Source: Candidatus Aenigmatarchaeota archaeon
Lineage (GTDB): Archaea > Aenigmatarchaeota > Aenigmatarchaeia > PWEA01 > JACRMZ01
Length of the DNA: 5,512 nt
Direction: 5' to 3'
Assembly (NCBI GenBank): GCA_016219455.1
Contig: JACRMZ010000069.1
Span: forward strand, 1-5,512
Shown here: one piece after another, positions 1 to 5,054 of the stretch
Layout: the number at the start of each line of letters is the position of its first letter
Numbering within the stretch: the first letter of the stretch is position 1
Program-made: the position numbers and the translations under genes
Notes under the pieces: generated by a model
What the model saw: only the letters and a program-made list of their open reading frames with translations
Database searches by the model: none
Told to the model about the DNA's origin: nothing

Positions 1-584
1 GAAAAACCGGCTGAGTTGTTGCTGGCGAATGAGTTGAAAATAAAATTCCGGCTTGAAAGCGAGATGGCATAACCGTCAAGTGTGTTCAGCGACGATGTGC
101 TGTTGGCTATAAGGTTTTCATATGAATACAATTCTATCAAAAACCCGTTTCCGTTGTTTCCCAAAGCCGATGAATTTCCGATGATGCTCCCATTTGCTTC
201 CACAACAAACCCTTCCTCGTTTGAGTCAGATGTGATGTTTGATATTGTCGCATTTTTTGAGTTGTCAAGGAAGACTCCAAAATCGAACAAGGAAACACGG
301 CAATTCTTTGCCGAAGAAAGCGTTGTTCCGTTAAAATAAATGCCGTGCTTGTCAAGCGTGGCTGTCCCTGAGATTGCGCTTCCCTGGCAGTCAAAAATCA
401 CGTTATCGGCGTTTATTGTAACCGCCCCGGAAAGGTCTGTTGCTGTCACGGACGATAAGCTCCTGTTTATGCAATAATAACCGGCGGAAGATATTGTGTA
501 GGGAAGGGCCCCAATTACAGTGCAGTTGAACGATGCTCCGGCCAACGGCAAAAGAAACAGAAAAAGAAACAGCCACTTAAGCAT
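1..584 (-). CDS. Secreted parallel beta-helix (NosD/pectate-lyase-like) surface protein, N-terminal part
   Basis: The frame is open from ATG at 584-582 to the left edge: 194 residues, 3' end missing. It begins with MLKWLFLFLFLLPLAGASFN, a classic signal peptide: one Lys, a Leu/Phe core, and likely cleavage near Ala-Gly-Ala at 15-17. The mature part shows the short repeating pattern of right-handed beta-helix proteins of the NosD/CASH type, with strands ending in Asn or Asp such as 'VIFDCQG' (62-68), 'GIYFNGTT' (81-88), 'GVFLDNSKNATISNIT' (103-118), 'GFVVEANGSIIGNS' (125-138) and 'NLIANSTS' (157-164). The opening 'Y-x-I-S-S-A-G-Y-Y-C-I' followed by 'ITINADNVIFDCQG'-like text is a common start of such archaeal proteins. 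There are nine N-glycosylation sequons and four Cys (21, 38, 66, 95). It is probably exported and glycosylated; ligand or substrate is unknown. It is transcribed divergently from trpS. Confidence 0.82.
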   Translation of the reverse strand, partial: MLKWLFLFLFLLPLAGASFNCTVIGALPYTISSAGYYCINRSLSSVTATDLSGAVTINADNVIFDCQGSAISGTATLDKHGIYFNGTTLSSAKNCRVSLFDFGVFLDNSKNATISNITSDSNEEGFVVEANGSIIGNSSALGNNGNGFLIELYSYENLIANSTSSLNTLDGYAISLSSRNFIFNSFASNNSAGF

Positions 585-617
585 ATTTAAGATACCCAAA
601 GGGGAATATTAAAAAGC
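584..617. promoter_or_regulatory. Compact divergent promoter between the beta-helix gene and trpS
   Basis: Only 33 bases separate the two start codons (584 and 618). On the plus strand an AT-rich TATA-like element (ATATTTAA, 584-591) lies about 29 bases before the trpS ATG. On the minus strand TTTTTAATATT (615-605) lies about 26 bases before the beta-helix gene's ATG. These spacings would put both transcription starts at or next to the start codons. No Shine-Dalgarno sequence sits at the usual distance from either ATG, so both messages are probably leaderless. The TATA boxes lie close to or overlap the opposite gene's start, so the two promoters may interfere with each other. Confidence 0.5.
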
Positions 618-1733
618 ATGGCTGAATTCAAGGTAACTCCGTGGGACGTCGAAGGGACAGTTGATTATGACAAACTCATAGCGCAATTCGGCATAAAGCG
701 CCTTGATGATTCTTTGATTGGGAAGCTCGGAAAGCATACGAAAGATGTTCATTACTTGATAAGGAGGAGGGCTTTCTATGCCCACATGTACCTGGAAAAT
801 GTCCTTGCAGACGTGGACAGGGGCAAGAAAATTTACCTTTACACAGGAAGGGCGCCTTCAGGCCCTGTCCACCTTGGCCACATAATACCGTGGATGCTGA
901 CTAAGTGGCTACAGGAGAGATTGGGAGCGCCGCTTCTCTTCCAGATTCCTGACGAGGAGAAGTTCCTTTTCAAGGACATAACCATGGAGGAAACCGGCAA
1001 ATGGGCAAAGGATAATATACTTGATATAATTGCCCTGGGTTTTGACGAAAAGAAAACAAAAATATTCCTTGACACTGAATACGCGGGCCATATGTACAAG
1101 CACGCTTGCATGGCTGCAAAGCGGATAACGCTTTCAACGGCAAAATCAGTCTTTGGTTTCGATAACTCAAGCAACGTCGGCCAGCTGTTCTATACATGCA
1201 TGCAGTCCGTCCCGGCATTTTTGCCAAGCATCATTGAAGGCGAACCGACGCAATGCCTTATACCGTGCGCAGTAGACCAGGATGTACACTTCCGCGTCAC
1301 ACGAGACATAGCACCGCATCTCGGGTACCCGAAGCCATCGACGCTCCTCTGCAAATTCTTCCCCCCACTGCAAGGCATTGGAGGCAAGATGTCAGCATCG
1401 CGGGAAGATACTGCCGTTTACCTGACCGATACGCAAAAAGATGTTGAGAAAAAAATAAGGAAATACGCGTTCTCCGGCGGGAAAGACAGTGTCGAGGAGC
1501 ACCGCCGGCTGGGGGGAAACCCTGACATAGATGTTTCATTCGTTTGGCTCACGTTCTTTGAAGAAGACGACAAGAAACTGGAGAAGATACGCGATGAATA
1601 TAAGTCGGGGAAGATGTTATCTGGAGAGTTGAAGCAGATACTCATCGACAAGCTGAATGTTTTCCTTGCAGACCATCAGAAAAAGCGCGAGAAGGCAAAG
1701 GACCGTGTGGAAAAGTTCATGATGAGGGATTAA
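618..1733 (+). CDS. trpS: Tryptophanyl-tRNA synthetase (archaeal/eukaryal type)
   Basis: This class I aminoacyl-tRNA synthetase charges tRNA-Trp with tryptophan using ATP in the cytosol. The 371-residue length fits archaeal TrpRS, without the WHEP extension of animal enzymes. The HIGH signature is 'GRAPSGPVHLGH' (77-88), with HLGH at 85-88. The archaeal/eukaryal block 'CAVDQDVHFRVTRD' lies at 217-230. The KMSKS loop reads KMSAS at 257-261, the variant normal for eukaryal/archaeal TrpRS rather than a defect. The C-terminal anticodon-binding helical part ends in a Lys-rich helix (residues 355-371). The ATG at 618 follows a TATA-like element at a spacing suited to leaderless transcription. The stop lies three bases from the stop of the convergent minus-strand operon. 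Confidence 0.97.
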   Translation: MAEFKVTPWDVEGTVDYDKLIAQFGIKRLDDSLIGKLGKHTKDVHYLIRRRAFYAHMYLENVLADVDRGKKIYLYTGRAPSGPVHLGHIIPWMLTKWLQERLGAPLLFQIPDEEKFLFKDITMEETGKWAKDNILDIIALGFDEKKTKIFLDTEYAGHMYKHACMAAKRITLSTAKSVFGFDNSSNVGQLFYTCMQSVPAFLPSIIEGEPTQCLIPCAVDQDVHFRVTRDIAPHLGYPKPSTLLCKFFPPLQGIGGKMSASREDTAVYLTDTQKDVEKKIRKYAFSGGKDSVEEHRRLGGNPDIDVSFVWLTFFEEDDKKLEKIRDEYKSGKMLSGELKQILIDKLNVFLADHQKKREKAKDRVEKFMMRD

Positions 1734-1736
1734 AAA
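1729..1736 (-). terminator. T-rich run just after the minus-strand operon
   Basis: On the minus strand the base after the last operon stop codon begins TTTTTAAT (1736-1729). A short oligo-T tract is the usual archaeal intrinsic termination signal. It overlaps the end of trpS, so termination would occur inside the convergent gene. No hairpin is evident. The call rests only on position and the T run. Confidence 0.3.
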
Positions 1737-2156
1737 CTATCGTGACTCCGTGCTTCTTTGAAAGTTGGTCGAAGCGTCATAAAGTTCATTGTCCTCTGTC
1801 TTTCTCAAATTTCCGCCAAGAAGCATCAGTGAATCCAAAAAGTCAGTTGTCCTTCCACTATTACGTTTGCCTAACACAAATCGTTTCGTTCCATAACGCA
1901 CCTTGTCCAAATCTCCGTATCGTGCCATGGATTTTGTCATCATGTCTTCTGTAATACTTTCAAAATATATTGCAAGATGGCTACAATCCATCTTCTCCTT
2001 CCAAAACGCTGGCTCAAAGGCGTCCCAGTAGTCTTCCGAAAGAGAATCTGCCGTCTTCCTTATGTCCGACCTTAATACTTCATTGTCGATATAACTGAAG
2101 TCGTTGGCCACCTCCCCGCTTGAGTGCACCAACGGTATGTGATAAAGCGTTCTCAT
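1737..2156 (-). CDS. Uncharacterised 139-aa protein, last gene of the operon; possible TraB/TIKI-fold relative
   Basis: Function is not recognised. I chose ATG at 2156-2154 because GGTGA lies 5 bases upstream and because it yields MRTLYHIPLVHSSGEV, which puts a beta-strand and His at the N-terminus. A GTG at 2165 in the same frame would add three residues and overlap the previous gene by 8 bases. The N-terminus resembles the first motif of the two upstream paralogues: 'YHIP-LVHSSGEVA' against 'YYIHGLVHGNSRFA' and 'YFIHGIFHGGDSV', with Pro in place of the motif Gly. 'HLAIYFES' (60-67) resembles their Glu strand ('FYEQ', 'FFEH'). The C-terminal Arg and second G-x-x-H are absent. From memory, a widespread family of archaeal hypotheticals starts with a similar Leu-Tyr-His-x-Pro-x-x-His and ends with a Gly-x-x-Leu-x-x-Thr-Glu segment; here 'GGNLRKTEDNEL' (114-125) would be that segment. 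It is soluble, with no membrane segment. Confidence 0.7.
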   Translation of the reverse strand: MRTLYHIPLVHSSGEVANDFSYIDNEVLRSDIRKTADSLSEDYWDAFEPAFWKEKMDCSHLAIYFESITEDMMTKSMARYGDLDKVRYGTKRFVLGKRNSGRTTDFLDSLMLLGGNLRKTEDNELYDASTNFQRSTESR

Positions 2157-2157
2157 A

Positions 2158-3015
2158 TCATTCACCGTGCATCTTCTTCAGGAAATATGCAATCTGGTCC
2201 TCGTGTACGTACCCGACTATGGCATGGATCTCATTTGCCTTTCGTTTAAACATTCTCTCTGCCATGATTTTTGAGCGGTCCTCTATATATTTTTTAGCCA
2301 CATTACGTTCACCCGGTACGTATTTAGGTCGCTTACGTTCACTTGCCCTGATATATGCCATCATTAATGGCTCTTTGAGTCCGTCACTCCTTAAATGAAC
2401 TTCCTTTACTCTCGGCATGTAACTAAGATTCTTTAAAGCGGACTTTAATATTCTATAACGCTTTTTATAGTTATTTCTTGAAAGCATCCCATATAGTTTT
2501 TCGTCTTCCTTGCCACACCAACGTACAAAATCCCATTCATCCATAGAATTAACGAACCTATTATCGTCAAAATCTGTCCCTACATTAAAATCAAAAATCA
2601 TTGGATTATCTAGGCCATGCTCAAAAAATACAACTTCACCATATTTGGGTTTGTGACCTTTCCCGACATATCTTTGTACAGATTTCTTGATTTCTTCTGT
2701 CGGTAGCGCAAAACGTGAGTTCCCATGAACCAGACCGTGTATATAATATGTTTTGTCATCTATCTCAAGTTTCGTTCCCGGGAAATAATCATTATCATTT
2801 TCAATGGAAAGTGAGGAAAGTCTTTTTTTATTTTCTCGTATATCCCAACTGTGTCTCAATGCCTCTTCATACGATTGTACCTGCCCGCGCTTTCCTTTGC
2901 TAAACTTGTATCCCATTTCATTCATCTTTTTTCGAAGGACCTCAAGACAATCGTCTATATCGTATTGAGAGGCTTCATCTACTGCCTCTTTTATCCCCTT
3001 CAGCTTTTTGTCCAT
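2158..3015 (-). CDS. TraB/TIKI-superfamily-like protein, second tandem copy
   Basis: A paralogue of the gene just upstream, colinear over its whole length and roughly one-third identical by eye. I chose ATG at 3015, which gives MDKKLKG aligning with 'CDKDLKA' of the sister and follows GGAG by 6 bases; ATG 3027 would add four residues and overlap the sister's stop by 11 bases. Residues 1-75 form a charged helical domain ('CLEVLRKKMNEMGYKF'). The superfamily signature follows: first G-x-x-H, GLVH at 94-97; Glu132 in 'VVFFEH'; Arg247 in 'EDRSKIMAERMF'; second G-x-x-H, GYVH at 268-271, in 'IHAIVGYVHEDQI'. In the TraB/PrgY, TIKI, ChaN and EreA group these residues line the putative active site. 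There is no signal peptide or membrane helix, unlike many TraB proteins. The gene looks more AT-rich than its sister. Substrate is unknown. Confidence 0.8.
   Translation of the reverse strand: MDKKLKGIKEAVDEASQYDIDDCLEVLRKKMNEMGYKFSKGKRGQVQSYEEALRHSWDIRENKKRLSSLSIENDNDYFPGTKLEIDDKTYYIHGLVHGNSRFALPTEEIKKSVQRYVGKGHKPKYGEVVFFEHGLDNPMIFDFNVGTDFDDNRFVNSMDEWDFVRWCGKEDEKLYGMLSRNNYKKRYRILKSALKNLSYMPRVKEVHLRSDGLKEPLMMAYIRASERKRPKYVPGERNVAKKYIEDRSKIMAERMFKRKANEIHAIVGYVHEDQIAYFLKKMHGE
2162..2166 (-). promoter_or_regulatory. Shine-Dalgarno GGTGA inside the end of the preceding gene
   Basis: On the minus strand GGTGA (2166-2162) is followed by 5 bases and then ATG at 2156. It matches the archaeal anti-Shine-Dalgarno end of 16S rRNA. 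It lies within the last Gly-Glu codons of the upstream gene, so the two genes are probably translationally coupled. It is the reason for preferring ATG 2156 over GTG 2165. Confidence 0.6.
2168..2205 (-). repeat. 38-bp near-identical direct repeat, copy in the second TraB-like gene
   Basis: This stretch matches 3027-3064 at 37 of 38 bases; the single difference is at 2188 against 3047 and is synonymous. It encodes the C-terminal 'HEDQIAYFLKKMH' segment. The two copies lie 859 bases apart in the same orientation. The surrounding coding sequence of the two paralogues is far more diverged. Confidence 0.85.
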
Positions 3016-3016
3016 A

Positions 3017-3862
3017 TTACTCTCCATGCATCTTCTTCAGGAAATACGCAATCTGGTCCTCGTGGAGAACGCCTACGATTGCATGCACTTCCTTAGCGTT
3101 GCATCCAAACATCTTCTTCGCCATGTGCTCTGAGCGCCCTTCGACCAGCGTCACGACGTCGTTTCCATCATCCGCGTCCTCCCTCTCATACGCGATGAGA
3201 AGGGGCTCTGGAAGCTGCTCTGTCCTGTGCATCACTTCCTTTGCCTTGGGTATCATCTTTACGTTTTTCACTGCTCCCCTGAACGCCTCTGTTCTTGCGC
3301 TCTGGCATGAAGGGTCTATCTTCCTGTCCATTCTTTCATGGACGCGGTCCCTGTCGTACTTGTCCATGTGCCTGATTACGTACCAATCGCAGAAATCCTC
3401 CCCTTTCATGTCAAAAAACAGCATCTTGTCGTCCATTTTTTGTTCATAAAACAAGTGTTTTCCTTCCTTCGGATTGTGGTATTCCTTCACAATGTCATTG
3501 ACAAAATCCTTAGCACCGATGCTTGGGAAACCGACGGAATCGCCGCCGTGGAATATCCCATGGATGAAATAAACCTTGCCGTTGAACTCGAGACGAGTGC
3601 CAGGAAGCCCTGTGAAAGACGCTTTCATGAAAGGATCAAAGCTTTCCAGTGGCGTTTCGCTTTCTCTTATATCACCATAGCGCTTAAGCGCCTCCATATA
3701 TGCCCCCTTCCTCCCTTCCTTTGTGTCCTGGAAATTATACCCGATTTCATTCATCCCCCTCCTGAGGGCATCCAGGCACTCTTCTGCGGGATATTTGGAA
3801 GCCTTCTCTATAGCGAGCTTTACCGCTTTCAGGTCTTTGTCGCATAACGATAACTCCCTCAT
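3017..3862 (-). CDS. TraB/TIKI-superfamily-like protein, first tandem copy
   Basis: A 281-residue soluble protein. Residues 8-70 form a charged helical N-terminal domain ('CLDALRRGMNEIGYNF') shared with the downstream paralogue. The rest carries the TraB/PrgY/TIKI/ChaN/EreA pattern in the right order: 'LPGTRLEFNGKVYFIHGIFHGG', with the first G-x-x-H (GIFH) at 102-105; Glu140 in 'HLFYEQ'; Arg243 in 'VEGRSEHMAKKMF'; and second G-x-x-H (GVLH) at 264-267 in 'VHAIVGVLHEDQIAYFLKK'. Family knowledge: these motifs mark a fold that includes the TIKI metalloproteases, the TraB/PrgY pheromone-shutdown proteins and the erythromycin esterase EreA. Function here is inferred only as a possible metal-dependent hydrolase. 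Its ATG overlaps the upstream stop as ATGA, indicating translational coupling. The middle region 150-200 is variable between the two copies. No membrane anchor is present. Confidence 0.82.
   Translation of the reverse strand: MRELSLCDKDLKAVKLAIEKASKYPAEECLDALRRGMNEIGYNFQDTKEGRKGAYMEALKRYGDIRESETPLESFDPFMKASFTGLPGTRLEFNGKVYFIHGIFHGGDSVGFPSIGAKDFVNDIVKEYHNPKEGKHLFYEQKMDDKMLFFDMKGEDFCDWYVIRHMDKYDRDRVHERMDRKIDPSCQSARTEAFRGAVKNVKMIPKAKEVMHRTEQLPEPLLIAYEREDADDGNDVVTLVEGRSEHMAKKMFGCNAKEVHAIVGVLHEDQIAYFLKKMHGE
3022..3025 (-). promoter_or_regulatory. Shine-Dalgarno GGAG inside the end of the first TraB-like gene
   Basis: On the minus strand GGAG (3025-3022) is followed by 6 bases and ATG at 3015. It is formed by the last Gly-Glu codons of the first TraB-like gene. 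The arrangement (Gly-Glu codons, stop, one T, ATG) is the same as at 2166-2154. It supports ATG 3015 over the earlier ATG 3027. Confidence 0.55.
3027..3064 (-). repeat. 38-bp near-identical direct repeat, copy in the first TraB-like gene
   Basis: Partner of the repeat at 2168-2205, identical at 37 of 38 bases. It encodes the same 'HEDQIAYFLKKMH' C-terminal segment, just after the second G-x-x-H motif of the enzyme-like domain. Confidence 0.85.
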
Positions 3863-4635
3863 TCTTCTTCCGCCCCCGTATTTCCCCCAAGAAAGCCCGT
3901 TTCCAACAAGTCTATCGTCTGGTCGTATATCATCCGGTGCTCCTTCGGACGGTGTTTCCTAAGCGAGCGCACTATGACGCTTTTTTGTCCGTCCACATCC
4001 AAGTGCGGTGCAGCGTCCAATACGTTTGAGAATTTCTTAATGACGTTTGCACAAAAGACATCGAACTTGGGTTCTTGCATCCTTAGGTGCCTTATGGACT
4101 CATCTGTTCCATTCACAAGAGCCTTATCCAGATACTGGGAAAGCAGCGCTGTTGTCAGCGTGCTCTCCGACATAGATTTTTCAACAGCACCCTCCAGCTT
4201 CTCGCCCATCTTTGAAATGTATTCCCTCATCTCCGCCTCTTTCTTCTGAGGCGAATCTTGCATTTGCTCCTCCTCAAAAAGGCTCTCAAACAGGTCTATT
4301 GTCATTGCATATTCAATAGCGGTGGTTTTCGGCGAATACGACCTCAGGACATTGTGCTTCCAAATGGAAGGGATATCTTTTGCATACGGGGTTGATGGAA
4401 CTCCTTCCCTGTAAATCTTTCCTGTGGCCTTTATCCATTTTATAAATTCTGGATCGCTGTTTGAAATTTCGTTAAAGCCTTTTTTTGTCCCTGCCATTGC
4501 AAGCTCCTCCAGTTTAGCAGCGAATCCCGATCCATATGACTCTTTCGCATATTCCAATGAAGCTTCTATGTTCCTTCCAACACTCAGCAAATATTTTCTT
4601 GCAATATCCTTTTTTGTGGAATGGTCAAGTGACAT
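3859..4635 (-). CDS. Uncharacterised helical protein with two internal ~105-aa repeats, first gene of the operon
   Basis: Not a family I recognise. I chose ATG at 4635-4633 (258 aa, MSLDHSTKKD) because the TATAAATA element at 4666-4659 lies about 27 bases before it and no Shine-Dalgarno is present, which suits a leaderless start; a GTG at 4644 would be too near the TATA box. The protein appears duplicated internally. Unit 1 (15-120) and unit 2 (139-248) share, in order: 'Y-x4-G-x3-E' (15-24 and 139-148); Leu-rich text ending in Gly-Thr (49-50 and 176-177); 'DPEF'/'EPKF' (61-64 and 188-191); 'VLRS'/'IVRS' (96-99 and 221-224); and 'YxxTIDL' plus Glu and Phe (109-120 and 237-248). A charged linker (121-138) joins them and the end is acidic (EEE). 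It has no signal peptide or membrane segment. The stop overlaps the next start as ATGA. As operon leader it may be a partner or adaptor of the two TraB-like proteins, but that is inference. Confidence 0.75.
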   Translation of the reverse strand: MSLDHSTKKDIARKYLLSVGRNIEASLEYAKESYGSGFAAKLEELAMAGTKKGFNEISNSDPEFIKWIKATGKIYREGVPSTPYAKDIPSIWKHNVLRSYSPKTTAIEYAMTIDLFESLFEEEQMQDSPQKKEAEMREYISKMGEKLEGAVEKSMSESTLTTALLSQYLDKALVNGTDESIRHLRMQEPKFDVFCANVIKKFSNVLDAAPHLDVDGQKSVIVRSLRKHRPKEHRMIYDQTIDLLETGFLGGNTGAEEE

Positions 4636-4658
4636 ATTAATCACTATATAGTAATAAC

Positions 4659-4666
4659 TATTTATA
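4659..4666 (-). promoter_or_regulatory. TATA box of the four-gene minus-strand operon
   Basis: TATAAATA reads 4666-4659 on the minus strand within AAGATATAAATAG. Its centre lies about 27 bases before ATG 4635, the usual archaeal TATA-to-start distance. No equally well-placed TATA box was seen at the internal gene junctions, so this probably drives all four genes. Confidence 0.6.
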
Positions 4667-4690
4667 TCTTGGCTTCCATTAGAAAACCCT

Positions 4691-4700
4691 ATTTAAATAT
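4691..4700 (+). promoter_or_regulatory. TATA box of the S26e gene
   Basis: ATTTAAATAT (4691-4700) is a strong archaeal TATA match. Its centre is about 32 bases before the ATG at 4728, which predicts a start near 4721 and a leader of only a few bases. It lies back to back with the operon's TATA box, so 4636-4727 is a divergent promoter region. Confidence 0.6.
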
Positions 4701-4727
4701 CTTGCGCCATATCGTTACAAGGTCATT

Positions 4728-5012
4728 ATGCCTGTGAGCAGAGCGCCATACAAGAGGGGATGGAGCGACACTAAGAGCAGGGGCTCGATGCCCAATGTCA
4801 CATGCAACGGATGCGGCCGCATAGTCCCCCGTTACAAGACTTTCACCAAATACCGGAGCTTTAGGATAAACGACCCTGTTGTAATGAAGATGCTTGAGCC
4901 TTCCGCCATACATATGTTTTCGAGGAAGGAGTACATGTGCCCCGCGTGCGCCCGCCACAGGGGCATATCAAGAGCCGGAAAAAGCGGCCAGCACAAGCAA
5001 AGACGGCTTTGA
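4728..5012 (+). CDS. rps26e: Small-subunit ribosomal protein eS26 (S26e)
   Basis: A 94-residue zinc-binding protein of the small ribosomal subunit, located near the mRNA exit and 3' end of 16S rRNA. The zinc ligands are C26-x2-C29 ('CNGCGRIVPR') and C71-x2-C74 ('YMCPACARHRGI'), the two halves of the S26e signature. The N-terminus and C-terminus are rich in Arg and Lys, as expected for rRNA contact. Length is close to archaeal homologues. The N-terminal stretch 'RAPYKRGWSDTKSRGSMP' differs from the usual Gly/Arg/Lys-rich start, and 'YKTFTKYRSF' replaces the common 'DKA' text after VPR, so this is a diverged version. S26e occurs in eukaryotes and in a patchy set of archaea, and is absent from bacteria. 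It is oriented away from the accessory operon. Confidence 0.93.
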   Translation: MPVSRAPYKRGWSDTKSRGSMPNVTCNGCGRIVPRYKTFTKYRSFRINDPVVMKMLEPSAIHMFSRKEYMCPACARHRGISRAGKSGQHKQRRL

Positions 5013-5022
5013 TTCTAAAGGG

Positions 5023-5030
5023 TTTTTAAT
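5023..5030 (+). promoter_or_regulatory. TATA-like element before the secretion ATPase gene, possibly also the S26e terminator
   Basis: TTTTTAAT (5023-5030) is centred about 28 bases before the ATG at 5055, with no Shine-Dalgarno before that ATG, so a leaderless start is likely. The same T5 run lies 11 bases after the S26e stop and could terminate that transcript. A second AT-rich element (5040-5047) is too close to the ATG to serve as TATA box for this start. Confidence 0.4.
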
Positions 5031-5054
5031 CAAAACGCCTATATAATAGTAGTT

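Noticed and set aside
82..339. Plus-strand open frame of 85 codons
   Set aside because: It lies antisense to the beta-helix gene, which has a signal peptide and family-like repeats over the same bases; this frame has no recognisable features.
1386..1400. KMSAS instead of KMSKS in TrpRS, considered as a possible inactivating change
   Set aside because: KMSAS is the usual form in eukaryal/archaeal TrpRS.
839..1539. Several minus-strand open frames inside trpS
   Set aside because: All are shadows of the synthetase, whose HIGH and KMSAS motifs fix the real frame.
2168..3064. The 38-bp repeats as a CRISPR array or mobile-element ends
   Set aside because: There are only two copies, 859 bases apart, both within coding sequence at equivalent positions of paralogous genes. 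No terminal inverted repeats or transposase are present.
3338..3847. Plus-strand open frame of 169 codons opposite the first TraB-like gene
   Set aside because: The minus strand shows conserved motifs and paralogy over the same stretch. The antisense frame has no start signal and no domain pattern.
4689..4958. Minus-strand open frame over the S26e gene
   Set aside because: The plus-strand frame carries both zinc Cys pairs of S26e, so the minus-strand frame is a shadow.
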